Counted from the stretch's first letter, positions 35,001 through 44,075 are shown. The stretch: DNA of 52,560 nt from an uncultured bacterium (GCA_902765215.1 CACWZA010000014.1:1-52560), one strand, 5' to 3'. A program made the numbers and translations. Notes: generated from the sequence alone by a model not told the origin.

Positions 35001-38000
35001 CAGTAAGTTTACCAGCATTGATTTTACCGAGGTTAGCAGTAACTTCAATGTTTCTTTCTGCTTCTGCATCAGCAACAGTCACGTTAGCATTTGAACCTAA
35101 CTTGATGTTACCGTTTTCTTCGTTTGTTTTCTTAGCGGTTAATTTGTTACCAACCAAGTTGCCGTTAGATTTAGCATCAATGTCACCTGCTTTAGCAGTT
35201 ACTGTATCCAATGATGCTGTTTCAGTAGCGTTAACTTTTACGTTAGCACCTTCTGAATTTGTTAATGTAGCATTCTTAGTGTTGATAATAATATCACCGA
35301 TTGTATTATCTTCAGCATCTGCTTTCAACTGATCAGCGATTACGTTACCTGCGTTAGCGGTAATTTCAACGTTTGTATCAGCAGTTGCTTTAGTTACGTT
35401 AGCATTTGCGTTTGTTGCTAATTTAACGTTACCGTTTGTATCATCAGTCTTAACTGCAGTTACGTTAGTTGCTGTGATGTTGCCTACTGATTGAGCATCA
35501 ATATCACCTGCTTTTGCTTTTACGTTAGTAAGGTCTGCTGTTGTTTCAGTTGCTCTTACAGTTACGTTAGCACCTTCAGAGTCTGAAAGAACTGCTTTCT
35601 TACCGCTGATGATTACATCACCGTTTGCGTTATTTTCAGTATCAGCCTTCAAGCCAGAGCCTGTTGCTGTACCTTTATTTGCTCTAACTTCAACATTTCT
35701 TTCAGCATTTGCAGTTGTTAAAGTTGCATCTGCATTTGATGAAGTTACATAAATGTTACCGTTGTTTTCGTCAGATTTTGTTGCTGTAAGGTTAGATGCA
35801 ACAACTGCGTTGTTTGCTCTTACAGTTACATTACCTGAGTTTGCAGTTACTTTATCAGCATTAGCAGTGTTTGTTGCTTCGATTAAAGCGTTACCTGCTT
35901 TTGCTGTTACTGTATCAGCAACTGCGTTATTTGAAGCAGATTCGGTTACGTTAGCACCTTCTGAATTTTTCAATGTAGTGTTAACACCAGTGATTGTTAA
36001 ATCCCCGATACCGTTGTTTTCAAAATCTGCCTTCATTGCTTCAGCGATTGCATCGCCTTCAGAAGCGATTGTTATATTAGTATCTGCATCACCGTTCTTA
36101 GCATCAACCTTAGTCTTAGAACCGAGGTAGATGTTACCGTCAGCATCTGATGTCTTAACTGCCTTCATTGTATCAGCAGTTACGATACCGTTTGATCTGC
36201 CGTCGAGGTTACCTGCGTGAGCAGTTACATCGTTGATTGTTAATGAATCAAGACCGACTAAAGTTGCGTTAGCACCTTCTGAAGTAGATACGGTTGCTGA
36301 TTTACCATTGATGATTAAATCACCAACACCGTTCATTTCAGAATCAGCCTTCAAACCGCTTGCAGTAATTGCACCATTGTTAGCGATTACTTCGATGTTT
36401 CTTTCAGCATTTGCTGTTGTAAATTCAACTGCTGAATTTCTTGAAGCAACTTTGATGTTACCGTTTGTTTCATCAGATTTTGTTGCGTTGAGGTTCTTAG
36501 CAGTAACTTTTTCGTTTGCCTGAACTGTTACGTTACCTGAGTTAGCAGTGATGTTTTCAGCATTTGCTGTTGTTGCACCGTCTGCCAATGCTCTGATATC
36601 AACATTACCTGATTTTGCGATTACATCTTTTGCTGCAGCTTTACCTGAAGCGATTTCAGTAACGTTAGCACCTGTTGAATTTGTTAATGTAGTGTTTCTA
36701 CCGTCAACATAAACGTCACCGATTGTATTGTTTTCAGCATCTGCTGTTAAACCTGATGCTGTAATGTCTCTACCTGTAACTCTGATATCTTTGTCTGCAG
36801 TTGCAGTTGTAACTTCAACATCAGAATTAGATGCTAATTTAACGTCACCGTTATTAGCGTTTGTCTTAACTGCAGTTACGTTTGTTGCAGTTAATTTCTT
36901 GTTAGATTGAATATCAGCATTACCTGCTTTAGCGGTGATGTCTTCAACAGTTGCAGTACCTGCTGCACTGATTGTTACGTTAGCACCTTCACCAACTTTT
37001 GCTGTAATGTTGTTACCGTTGATTGTTAAGTCACCGATATTATTATTATCAGCATCAGCCTTCAAACCTGTAACGTTGATATTACCTGCTGCTTCGATTG
37101 TTAAATCTGTATCAGCAGTTGCTGTATCAGCAGTTAATGAGTTGATAGTACCGTTTGAACCAAGGTAAATGTTACCGTTAGTATCATTTGTCTTGATTGC
37201 TACAGCCTTGTCAACTGTTAATGAGTTTTCAGCTCTTGCAGTTAAGTCACCTGCAGTTGCTTTAACATCATTAAGAATTACTGAATTTGTACCTTGAACG
37301 AGTACTTCAGCACCTTTTGAAGTCTTAACGTCAGCATCTTTAGCGTTAACGTTCAACTTACCTGCTGCTGTAACATCATCGAGATCAGCAGTTTTACCTG
37401 CGATAGCATCAACTTTACCTGTTGCAGCAACGTTATCTAATTTAATATTGTTTACTGTGTTTGTATCAAGGTTAGCTACATTTGAATCCTTAACTTCGAT
37501 GTAAGAACCTCTTAATGTAGTATCACCTGCTGTTGTACCGTGAACTTTAACATTATCCCAGTTGTTTGGTCTTGTTAAAGTACCTGTAATATTTGAATCG
37601 GTAATTGTAACACCCTTTGTATCATCAGGGTTATCGAAACTGTCGATTGCCAATACGTTACCGCCAACTGTTGCATTAGCGATGTGAGTATCGTCAACTG
37701 AAGTATTTAAGTTACCACCGATATTACCGCTTACATTAGCGTATGCATCAAGTTTAGCACCGCCTGTTACGTTTAAATCACCTGTTAAATCAGCATTTAC
37801 ACCAACATTATCAGTTGCTGTTACAGTAGCAGTGCCACCCTTAACATCAACATTACCTGTTTTCTTAGTTGCTAATTTAGCAGTTGTTGCGTATGAAGTC
37901 ATCATTGATACGTAATCTGAATTTCCGCCTGTTGCAGGAACTTCAGCATCAACACTGAGGATTGAACCGTCGTTTGATGTCAACTTAACTGATTCAGTAC

Positions 38001-40305
38001 CTGTTATTGTACCGTAACCGTCAGCAGATACGATTGAAGCACCTTCTGCTGTCATATCAATGTTCTTAGCAACTACGTCATCAGATACACCGATGTTGTA
38101 TTGTGATTTAACTGTCAAATCACCTTCAACTGTCGTTGAACCTTTATCGATAGCGTGTGTATCGTTTGTGTAGCTACCTAAGTTTAATGTAAATGTTTCA
38201 ACATCTAAATCACCGTGGAATTGGTTTTCACCGGCAATTCTTGTGAAACCTTTTTCTGTCTTAACTTTAGTGTTGCCCATATCCATATTGGTCATTCTGA
38301 TTTCATAACCTTTGATATCAGCATCACCTGATTTAACGTTCTTCATGTATAAGTGACCGGTTGTTGAAAGATTTAATTCATCACCAACTTCTACATTATT
38401 TACATAAACGTCATATTTACCTTGTCTGCCGCCACCAACGTTATCGATGATGTTTAAGTCACCTGCGATGGTAGTTCTGTCATCAGCAGCGTTACCCTGA
38501 ACGTTAACGATATCTGAAGTTAAAGTTGCGTCACCGCCGATTGTTGAATCAAGGATTGTAATACCTAAGTCAGATTTTACATCCAAGTCACCGGTTAAAT
38601 CAGCTTTTAATGCAACAGCACCTTTTGCTTCAACATTAGCGTTACCGCCCTGAAGTGCAACGTGATCTCTGTCATATCCTGCCAATGTTTCTAATGTAAC
38701 AGGGCCTCTCATCAATTCGAAATAGTCTGATGCAGGTGTCATAATTACATTACCGTCAGCATCAGTTGCGTATGTGATTGTACCATCTGCTTCGATGTGT
38801 GATGATTGAGGAATTTCTCTGTTTACATCAGCATTAACTGAAGTGATTTCACCTTTCTTTGCTGACAAGTTAATGTTGTTAGCAATTAAAGTTCCGTCAC
38901 CGTTTGCTTCGTTTGCATTTAAGATTGAAGATTCTGCAGATGTGAATGTAATTGTATCCGCTTTAATTACATCAGAGAAACCGATTGTTGAACGGATATC
39001 TGCATTAAATTCACCATCTACTGTTGTAGAACCGTGGTCAATTACGTGAGATTCGTTGTTGTATGAACCAACGTTCAATGAGTTAGATTTTACATTTAAA
39101 TCACCGTGGATTTTGTTGTCACCACAGATTCTTACGAAGTAGTTTTCTGCGGTTACATTTGTATCACCTAATTCAACATCCTTTAATTGAACCTGATAGT
39201 ATGTATCTGTAATATCTGTTTTAGTACCTTCTGTTGTGTTTGCTTTGAAATCTTTAAGAGATACCCAACCTTGAGCGTTAACTGTTACATTACCGTCAAC
39301 ATCCATAGAAGTTGCCTGCATTGCATAAGTATCTGCTTTGGTATCTGTCATTGTTAAATCACCGGTAACCTTTGATCTTTGGCTGCCGTTGTTTACCCAT
39401 AAATAAGAAGATTTAACGTCGAGATCGCCGTTAACTGTAAGGTTTTGTGCAAGTGCGTTAGATGCGGTTGCAGTTTCAAGGTTTGTATCACCTGTTGTTG
39501 TAACGTTGTTAAGATACATCCCTCTGCCTGACTTTAATGTAATCTCACCTGTTTCAGAAGAGATTGCTGTGTTAGCGATGTTTTCAAATGCATAATCTGC
39601 GTTAACTGTATAACCGTTGTTGTTTGGTTTGTTAGCAACGAAGTTTGCACCGTCTGCTGTAACAAGAACAACACCGTTTGCTGTTAAGTCAGCGCCGTTC
39701 ATTTGAACACCATTTGAAATTACGCTTATGTCACCTGCTGTGATAACTGTATTGTTACCATCTGCATCTTTTAACAACTGGATAACCTGGAATGTACCTG
39801 AACCATTGTTAGCGTTATCAATGTTCAGGTCATTGAAATTGTAACCTTCACCATAAGCATCAGCTGTTAAATTCTTTGTTGTTAATAACAAAGAACCCGT
39901 CGATGTGAATTGTCCGCCTTGGAACAACATACCGTTCGGGTTAGAAATAATAATTTTTCCGCTGTCTGCAGTAATACTGCCTGCAAACTTGGAAATACTT
40001 GTACCAACAACGTTGTTTAATACACCATATGTTCCGTTGTTGAAATATAATTTTTGTCCTTTGTCTACGTTCAATTTATCCCAGTCAATTCGAGTATGGT
40101 TATTGAATCGTAATGTTGCGTTTGTAAGGTCAGTTTCAACCGCTCTCAAACCTGCGGTATGACCTTTAATAACTGCTCCTGTACCGTTAAGAACTTGTCT
40201 TCCGGCAAAGTCGCCTGTGGTCAATACTGCTGCTAGTGATGTTTGCATACCTGTAAAGGCTATACAAAGCACTAACGACAATGTTTTTGTCAAAATTTTC
40301 TTCAT
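32011..40305 (-). CDS. Giant secreted filamentous-haemagglutinin-type beta-solenoid protein
   Basis: 2,764 residues. A signal peptide (MKKILTKTLSLVLCIAFTGM, cut near SLA) is followed by a haemagglutination-activity/two-partner secretion domain to about 175: RIDWDKLNVDKGQKLYF, LNNVVGTSISKFAGSI, ISNPNGMLF (the NPNG hallmark). The rest is beta-helix repeat. From about 1050 to 1900 a unit of roughly 105 residues (some about 130) recurs, with IGDLxIxGxxxTxxxSxGANVT, ITAKAGN, AVKTxxxNGNxKL and TATADKDIxV words. After 2200 the repeats turn Asp-rich (ITINAGGDVNVED). The end has QQFTPIAFAADDEDEQ and a basic tail. It is probably a surface adhesin. No TpsB transporter gene lies in the window. AAGGA precedes the ATG. 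Confidence 0.85.
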   Translation of the reverse strand: MKKILTKTLSLVLCIAFTGMQTSLAAVLTTGDFAGRQVLNGTGAVIKGHTAGLRAVETDLTNATLRFNNHTRIDWDKLNVDKGQKLYFNNGTYGVLNNVVGTSISKFAGSITADSGKIIISNPNGMLFQGGQFTSTGSLLLTTKNLTADAYGEGYNFNDLNIDNANNGSGTFQVIQLLKDADGNNTVITAGDISVISNGVQMNGADLTANGVVLVTADGANFVANKPNNNGYTVNADYAFENIANTAISSETGEITLKSGRGMYLNNVTTTGDTNLETATASNALAQNLTVNGDLDVKSSYLWVNNGSQRSKVTGDLTMTDTKADTYAMQATSMDVDGNVTVNAQGWVSLKDFKANTTEGTKTDITDTYYQVQLKDVELGDTNVTAENYFVRICGDNKIHGDLNVKSNSLNVGSYNNESHVIDHGSTTVDGEFNADIRSTIGFSDVIKADTITFTSAESSILNANEANGDGTLIANNINLSAKKGEITSVNADVNREIPQSSHIEADGTITYATDADGNVIMTPASDYFELMRGPVTLETLAGYDRDHVALQGGNANVEAKGAVALKADLTGDLDVKSDLGITILDSTIGGDATLTSDIVNVQGNAADDRTTIAGDLNIIDNVGGGRQGKYDVYVNNVEVGDELNLSTTGHLYMKNVKSGDADIKGYEIRMTNMDMGNTKVKTEKGFTRIAGENQFHGDLDVETFTLNLGSYTNDTHAIDKGSTTVEGDLTVKSQYNIGVSDDVVAKNIDMTAEGASIVSADGYGTITGTESVKLTSNDGSILSVDAEVPATGGNSDYVSMMTSYATTAKLATKKTGNVDVKGGTATVTATDNVGVNADLTGDLNVTGGAKLDAYANVSGNIGGNLNTSVDDTHIANATVGGNVLAIDSFDNPDDTKGVTITDSNITGTLTRPNNWDNVKVHGTTAGDTTLRGSYIEVKDSNVANLDTNTVNNIKLDNVAATGKVDAIAGKTADLDDVTAAGKLNVNAKDADVKTSKGAEVLVQGTNSVILNDVKATAGDLTARAENSLTVDKAVAIKTNDTNGNIYLGSNGTINSLTADTATADTDLTIEAAGNINVTGLKADADNNNIGDLTINGNNITAKVGEGANVTISAAGTATVEDITAKAGNADIQSNKKLTATNVTAVKTNANNGDVKLASNSDVEVTTATADKDIRVTGRDITASGLTADAENNTIGDVYVDGRNTTLTNSTGANVTEIASGKAAAKDVIAKSGNVDIRALADGATTANAENITANSGNVTVQANEKVTAKNLNATKSDETNGNIKVASRNSAVEFTTANAERNIEVIANNGAITASGLKADSEMNGVGDLIINGKSATVSTSEGANATLVGLDSLTINDVTAHAGNLDGRSNGIVTADTMKAVKTSDADGNIYLGSKTKVDAKNGDADTNITIASEGDAIAEAMKADFENNGIGDLTITGVNTTLKNSEGANVTESASNNAVADTVTAKAGNALIEATNTANADKVTANSGNVTVRANNAVVASNLTATKSDENNGNIYVTSSNADATLTTANAERNVEVRANKGTATGSGLKADTENNANGDVIISGKKAVLSDSEGANVTVRATETTADLTNVKAKAGDIDAQSVGNITATNVTAVKTDDTNGNVKLATNANANVTKATADTNVEITANAGNVIADQLKADAEDNTIGDIIINTKNATLTNSEGANVKVNATETASLDTVTAKAGDIDAKSNGNLVGNKLTAKKTNEENGNIKLGSNANVTVADAEAERNIEVTANLGKINAGKLTADTEENGNGSVILTGKTVSGLNDAIIGSTGRIKGANVTINQSTPVDTYTATNLVALGKDDNNGDVNVNVPVKNIILEDISATRDVTVDNRPADANGILETATLTNVFADSEENGVGEINIKTRGVINANNIAGANITLESINDNITVNGAKSVRADQPDTAGNVKLIADSGNISVGNVNAATDIIGTALNGNIDVTGNLTADYEPNTALGGNGVGDVILTAKKLDGDNFKLTDSQIAIKGADVILNQSTPQDTLVLSNITADGKGHDNVGDVLINIPVKNVDLNNIHATRDIVVDNGTTDGILDSAKLTTVIADSEENGIGDLYIKTRDDINATDIGGANITLESTNGNITVDGAKSARGDQADADAGNITIIAHNNGNADDKGNITLGNIHADTDVVGDASKGNINQTGDIVADNEGNGVGEVRLTAKDGITLGDNGVVKGADITIEVGNGDIDVKNLIADGQVYDENGNVVGNSDDHGNISIHTPNGNVTVDDTTGTHDVTIVTDNGKANVTDTSADSERNGQGTLTIKATDDVVASNDDGANVVIETKGDIDADDLEAHAPGAGEEGQGNGNGNIILTSEEGNIDLDGAKADHDIVITPGKDADGKYIGDANVNDAHADADNDKDGDLIINGKNVTVDAEVAEDQDGNKTVTPTGDTTTGNNVIINADNDVVAEDINSNDDIIITAGNDVIGDNLIADAENPNTADSDGIGDLIINAGGDVDLNNGEGANVDITAGDDVNATDITAHGNDGTPDNPQDSGDITINAGGDVNVEDTNSVKDTEITAGGDITVTNATADTDNDTQGDLIIHGKGDVTVDGGDGANVEITSDNGDVDIDDVHAHGTDDGDDTDPTIGQGSGNIIIDAPNGDVTIDNSDANNDIVITVGGGDVIVGPNVIPDKEGNDVGRLIIDKNPGGGNGFDTGDDLVSSEIIKHLNNLNQSGVDTVITQQFTPIAFAADDEDEQSAIAKRIAKTVFKTPETGIVTITERYKSMR
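32300..37300 (-). repeat. Imperfect coding repeats of the beta-solenoid
   Basis: Diverged tandem units of about 105 codons, plus shorter 20-40-codon beta-coil repeats, fill this stretch. At DNA level words such as those encoding GANVT, GDLII and NGNV recur dozens of times. The antisense strand therefore shows many long open frames that are artefacts. The limits are approximate. Confidence 0.7.
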
Positions 40306-40636
40306 AACTATATGTCCTTTTCTTAACTAAAGTATTATTTCCCAGTCTATATACTGTATAAATTAATATAATTTGTGACAGCATTACTATACTATCATAT
40401 CAAAATTGCTGAATATCAAAATTTGATAAAAATTAGCATTTTTTGTAATAATTCGTTACAATATGTTATTCGCATACCACGAGTGGATTTCAGGCATATT
40501 TTTAATACCACTTGATATAATTTTTATATTTTTGAACATGATTTTTTTGGCATTAATTTTAGCCGACATGTAGAATACTTTTTTCACAAATAAGGTTAAT
40601 CATAATAATAGTCATAAATACAGAAAGGGAGAAAAT
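40306..40636. promoter_or_regulatory. 331-bp divergent intergenic region between the giant protein and the Skp-like gene
   Basis: No gene was found here. It holds the promoters of both flanking genes. On the plus strand TTCACA (40583-40588), a 17-nt spacer and TAATAG (40606-40611) could drive the Skp-like gene. A perfect palindrome TATCAAA A TTTGATA (40414-40428) and a direct repeat ATATCAAAATT (40397-40407 and 40413-40423, spaced 16 nt) lie about 100 nt upstream of the giant gene and look like regulator sites. Confidence 0.4.
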
Positions 40637-41077
40637 ATGAAGGTTTTTAAAAACATTTTTGTCATGTGCTGTGTTCTGATGTTTGCACAAATCGGATTTG
40701 CCGCAGAAAAAATCGGGGTTGTAGATATACAAAGTATAGTAAGCAAGTCTAATGCAGTACAAAACTTAAAGCATGAACACAAGGCTCAACTGGAATCATT
40801 AAATGCCATAATTTCAGAGGCTCAGACTGCGATTGCAAACGAAAACGATCCTCAAAAAATCGTCATGCTACAGGATAAATATAATAACGAATTTAACACA
40901 AGAAAAAACATGATAGACAGCCAGTACCAACTTAAACTGTCAACTATTGAAAATTCAATAAAACAAGACATTATAAACTGTGCCCAAAAGCATAACTACG
41001 ACTTTGTCGTAGCAAAAAGTATGGTCTTTTACGGCGGGGATGACATAACAGAGATTGTAGAGAAAGAAGTCAGGTAA
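40637..41077 (+). CDS. OmpH/Skp-family periplasmic chaperone
   Basis: 146 residues with a signal peptide (cut near IGFA/AEKIG) and the family opening AEKIGVVDIQSIVSKSNAV, followed by a long coiled coil (about 45-115) and a C-terminal strand pair DFVVAKSMVFYGGDDIT. Skp trimers hold unfolded outer-membrane proteins in the periplasm. It starts next to the giant secreted protein gene on the opposite strand, which fits a role in its export or that of its transporter. GAAAGGGAG precedes the ATG. Confidence 0.85.
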   Translation: MKVFKNIFVMCCVLMFAQIGFAAEKIGVVDIQSIVSKSNAVQNLKHEHKAQLESLNAIISEAQTAIANENDPQKIVMLQDKYNNEFNTRKNMIDSQYQLKLSTIENSIKQDIINCAQKHNYDFVVAKSMVFYGGDDITEIVEKEVR

Positions 41078-41093
41078 AATATATTATTTTCCG

Positions 41094-41102
41094 TGCTAAA
41101 AT
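41094..41102 (+). promoter_or_regulatory. Extended -10 box immediately before maf
   Basis: TGCTAAAAT ends 6 nt before the maf ATG, so transcription should start at or next to the A of the start codon. Confidence 0.55.
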
Positions 41103-41108
41103 ATAACT

Positions 41109-41666
41109 ATGAAGAGAATTATTTTAGCATCAGGCTCACCAAGAAGAAGAGAAATCCTTAAACATGCCGGACTGGACTTTGAAATTCATCCGTCAAGTTA
41201 TGAGGAAATTCTGGACAGCAACAATTTTACACATGAAAAAATTGAAAACCTTGCCTACAATAAGGCAAAAGCTGTTGCTGACGAAACAAAAGAACCTGCC
41301 GTAATTATAGGAGCAGATACAGTCGTTGTGCTAAATAACAAAATTTTGACAAAACCGCACGACAGAGCAGATGCCTACATTATGCTCAAATCTCTGAGCG
41401 GAGTGGAACACCATGTTGTTACGGGGATATGTGTTATAGATAAATATACAAACACCACAAAAATAAAAAGTGTAACAACTATGGTGGAATTTGAAAAACT
41501 GACGGACGAACAAATCAACCATTATATAGATAATTTTAAGCCTTTTGACAAAGCAGGGGCCTACGGTATACAGGAAATGCCGAAAGGTTACATCAAAAAG
41601 GTCGAAGGAAGCCTTGAAAATGTTATAGGGCTTTGCTCAAAGGCAGTAATTGAAATGTTAAAATAA
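41109..41666 (+). CDS. maf: Maf family nucleoside triphosphate pyrophosphatase
   Basis: 185 residues with the Maf signatures ILASGSPRRREIL, IIGADTVVVLNNKILTKP and FDKAGAYGIQ. KAGAYGIQ points to the YhdE-type enzymes that hydrolyse dTTP and UTP (and modified forms) to the monophosphate, a house-cleaning role. No Shine-Dalgarno is present and the -10 ends 6 nt before the ATG, suggesting a leaderless message. A second house-cleaning pyrophosphatase (rdgB) lies at 50.7 kb. Confidence 0.9.
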   Translation: MKRIILASGSPRRREILKHAGLDFEIHPSSYEEILDSNNFTHEKIENLAYNKAKAVADETKEPAVIIGADTVVVLNNKILTKPHDRADAYIMLKSLSGVEHHVVTGICVIDKYTNTTKIKSVTTMVEFEKLTDEQINHYIDNFKPFDKAGAYGIQEMPKGYIKKVEGSLENVIGLCSKAVIEMLK

Positions 41667-41701
41667 AAATTCCTGTATATTAATAATATACAGGAATTTT
41701 T
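41665..41701. terminator. Bidirectional terminator between maf and rpsA
   Basis: Perfect 17-bp arms (41665-41681 and 41685-41701) with a 3-nt loop begin in AAAAA and end in TTTTT. Confidence 0.95.
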
Positions 41702-41719
41702 TGTTATGTTTTTTAAGAA

Positions 41720-42820
41720 TTATTCTTCTTCCTTAGCTTCCTCTTTAGGTTCTTCCTTTGGAGCTTCCTCTGTTGGAGCATTGAAACCTAAGGAAATTCG
41801 TTTATCCTGAGGGTTAAACTTCAATATACATACATTGATTTTGTCCCCAACATTCAGGATAACATTCTTTTCATTCTGATAATCAACTAATTCATTGTGA
41901 GGGAGAAGTGCTTCTACACCGTCATAGATTTCAACGAAAGCACCGAAGGATTTAATTCTTGTAATTAAACCTTCTCTGAATTCGCCTTCCTTAACTTCTG
42001 CAGCCGCTGCTTCCCAAGGGTCAGGAGTGATAGACTTCAAACTCAAAGTAATTCTTTGTTTTGCAGCATCTACATCAAATACTCCGACTTCAATTTCTTC
42101 ACCGATTTTCAATAAATCAGTAGGGTGTTCAACCCATTTCCAAGAAATTTGAGAAAGCGGTAACAAGCAGTCAAACCCACCGATATCAACAAATGCACCG
42201 AAATCGGTAACTCTGACAACTCTGCCCTTAACAACCTGTCCGACTTCAATCTGGCTGAAGATTTCTTCTTTAGCGGTTTCAATTGAGTCGCTGTAAATCT
42301 TTTTATTTGATAATACAAAGTTATTGTGTTCTTCATCAAGCGAAATAATTTTAACTTCCATCTTATCGCCGACTTTGTATTCTGTGCCTCTGTTTTGGAT
42401 TTGGCTTGAAGGTACAAACCCTCTTACGCCGATAATGTCAACAAGAACACCGCCTCTGACGATCTGAACAACATCACCTTTGATGATTTCGTTAGCGTCT
42501 TTGAGTTTCTTAAGTTCCTGCCAAGCGTAGAATAAATCTACTTTTCTTCTTGAAAGTATTAACTTTCCGTTTTCATCAGGTTCAGACACGATTAAAAATT
42601 CGTATTCCTTACCCTTTTCCAAAACTTCTTCAGCTTTTTTATTATCATTTGATGCTTCTTTATTAGGTACTATTGCTGCAGACTTACCGCCAATATCAAC
42701 AACCGCACCTTCAGAATCATAACCGTAAACTGTTCCTTTTACTAAATCACCCGATTTGAAAGAGTGTTCGTATTTACCTAACAGTTCTTCAAAATCTGCA
42801 TCGCTCATTGGTTTACTCAT
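41720..42820 (-). CDS. rpsA: Ribosomal protein S1-like, four S1 domains
   Basis: 366 residues from the ATG at 42820, which follows AGGAG; an in-frame TTG at 42859 overlaps the 5' leader. Four S1 RNA-binding domains are seen: GDLVKGTVYGYDSEGAVVDI, GDVVQIVRGGVLVDIIGVRGFVPSSQ, GQVVKGRVVRVTDFGAFVDIGG and EGLITRIKSFGAFVEIYDGVEALLPH. The tail is Glu/Lys-rich. Proteobacterial S1 has six domains; this short form resembles cyanobacterial and Gram-positive types. It helps messages, especially those with weak ribosome sites, bind the 30S subunit. Confidence 0.9.
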   Translation of the reverse strand: MSKPMSDADFEELLGKYEHSFKSGDLVKGTVYGYDSEGAVVDIGGKSAAIVPNKEASNDNKKAEEVLEKGKEYEFLIVSEPDENGKLILSRRKVDLFYAWQELKKLKDANEIIKGDVVQIVRGGVLVDIIGVRGFVPSSQIQNRGTEYKVGDKMEVKIISLDEEHNNFVLSNKKIYSDSIETAKEEIFSQIEVGQVVKGRVVRVTDFGAFVDIGGFDCLLPLSQISWKWVEHPTDLLKIGEEIEVGVFDVDAAKQRITLSLKSITPDPWEAAAAEVKEGEFREGLITRIKSFGAFVEIYDGVEALLPHNELVDYQNEKNVILNVGDKINVCILKFNPQDKRISLGFNAPTEEAPKEEPKEEAKEEE

Positions 42821-42870
42821 GCGATTAACTCCTAAACTAACTACGGACCGAATGTCCAAATTTCGTGTTG

Positions 42871-42899
42871 ATTATAGCATATATTCCACAGTTTTGCAA
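42871..42899 (-). promoter_or_regulatory. Strong promoter of rpsA
   Basis: On the minus strand TTGCAA (42899-42894), a 17-nt spacer and TATAAT (42876-42871) with the TGC extension give a near-ideal housekeeping promoter about 50 nt before the start. Confidence 0.8.
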
Positions 42900-43058
42900 G
42901 TATTAGAGGGGTACGGCACCCCTAAAACCCCCAATATTGGCGAATTTCAAAACAACACGACACGGTTTAATACACATAAATTTACCCCAACCCCCACATA
43001 TATAATTTACCCCTCCCGTATGATGAAACAACAGCGGGTAATGATATATATTTAAACT

Positions 43059-44075
43059 ATGAGCATAAAAGATAAATTAGAAGAAAAAGAATATAAGGTT
43101 TTGCGTGATATTGCGGCAAAAAGCCGTGAGGCAAAACGCAAACGGGAAGAAGAACCGTCTGATTTGAGAACAGAGTTTCAACGGGACAGGGACAGAATAC
43201 TTCATTCAAAATCCTTCCGCCGTCTGAAACACAAAACTCAGGTATTCTTATCCCCGTTTGATGACCATTTCAGAACGAGATTAACACATACCCTTGAAGT
43301 TTCCCAGATTGCAAGAACAATGGCAAGAGCATTGGAACTCAACGAAGATTTGGTTGAAGCAATCTCACTCGGACACGATTTAGGGCACACCCCGTTCGGA
43401 CATTGCGGGGAAGGGGTGCTTAACGAACTCGTTTCAACAGGGTTTCATCACAATATGCAGAGTGTCAGAGTGGTTGAAGTGCTTGAAGATATGAACCTGT
43501 GTACCGAAACAATAGACGGTATCTTAACCCACACTTGGGGATTCAAGCCAAAAACAGCAGAAGCACAAATTGTACAATATGCAGATAAAATTGCATATAT
43601 TAACCACGATATTGAAGATTCCATAAGGGCAGGGATAATCACGGAAGATGATTTGCCTGACGAATGTAAAAAATACTTTTCAACAGAACCGTCTAAACGG
43701 TTATCAAAAATGATTTATTCCGTTGTTGACAGTTCTATGGACAAAGATATTGTCACAATGGACGAGGAATGTTGGGAATACACAAAAATACTGAGAGAAT
43801 GGATGTTCCAAAACATCTACACAAATTCCCCTGCAAAACTCGAGGAGGGCAAAGCCCGACATGTCGTAAAAACACTGTATGAATACTATACGGACTACCT
43901 GAAGGATTACACAAAAGACGAAAAGAAAATAGAACGACTTGTAACTGACTACATATCAGGTATGACAGACCAATACGCAATAGAAAAGTACAAAGAAAAA
44001 TTCATCCCTAAACCTATAAATACTCAGACAAAGGATGAAAATTTCTTAAAAATTCTTTACTCAATTGAGGGATAA
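43059..44075 (+). CDS. dgt: Deoxyguanosinetriphosphate triphosphohydrolase-like protein (HD domain)
   Basis: 338 residues with DRDRILHSKSFRRLKHKTQVF, the metal histidine in RTRLTHTLEVSQIAR, the HD pair in SLGHDLGHTPFGHCGE, and ADKIAYINHDIED (distal aspartate). This is the short, non-E. coli type of dNTP triphosphohydrolase that removes triphosphate from dNTPs. No Shine-Dalgarno is present; TATATT (43047-43052) ends 6 nt before the ATG. Two ATTTACCCC words lie upstream (42980-42988, 43005-43013). Confidence 0.9.
   Translation: MSIKDKLEEKEYKVLRDIAAKSREAKRKREEEPSDLRTEFQRDRDRILHSKSFRRLKHKTQVFLSPFDDHFRTRLTHTLEVSQIARTMARALELNEDLVEAISLGHDLGHTPFGHCGEGVLNELVSTGFHHNMQSVRVVEVLEDMNLCTETIDGILTHTWGFKPKTAEAQIVQYADKIAYINHDIEDSIRAGIITEDDLPDECKKYFSTEPSKRLSKMIYSVVDSSMDKDIVTMDEECWEYTKILREWMFQNIYTNSPAKLEEGKARHVVKTLYEYYTDYLKDYTKDEKKIERLVTDYISGMTDQYAIEKYKEKFIPKPINTQTKDENFLKILYSIEG

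Noticed and set aside
32300-37300. CRISPR-like or satellite repeat array
   Set aside because: The repeats are diverged, in frame and encode regular beta-solenoid units; there are no constant direct repeats with unique spacers.
32186-40162. Many long open frames on the plus strand across the giant adhesin gene (up to about 140 codons)
   Set aside because: They are antisense shadows of repetitive low-complexity coding sequence (Val/Ser/Leu-rich, no ribosome sites, no domains).
41109-41666. Maf and RdgB as one duplicated enzyme family
   Set aside because: They are distinct house-cleaning pyrophosphatases with different signature motifs and substrates and lie 9 kb apart.
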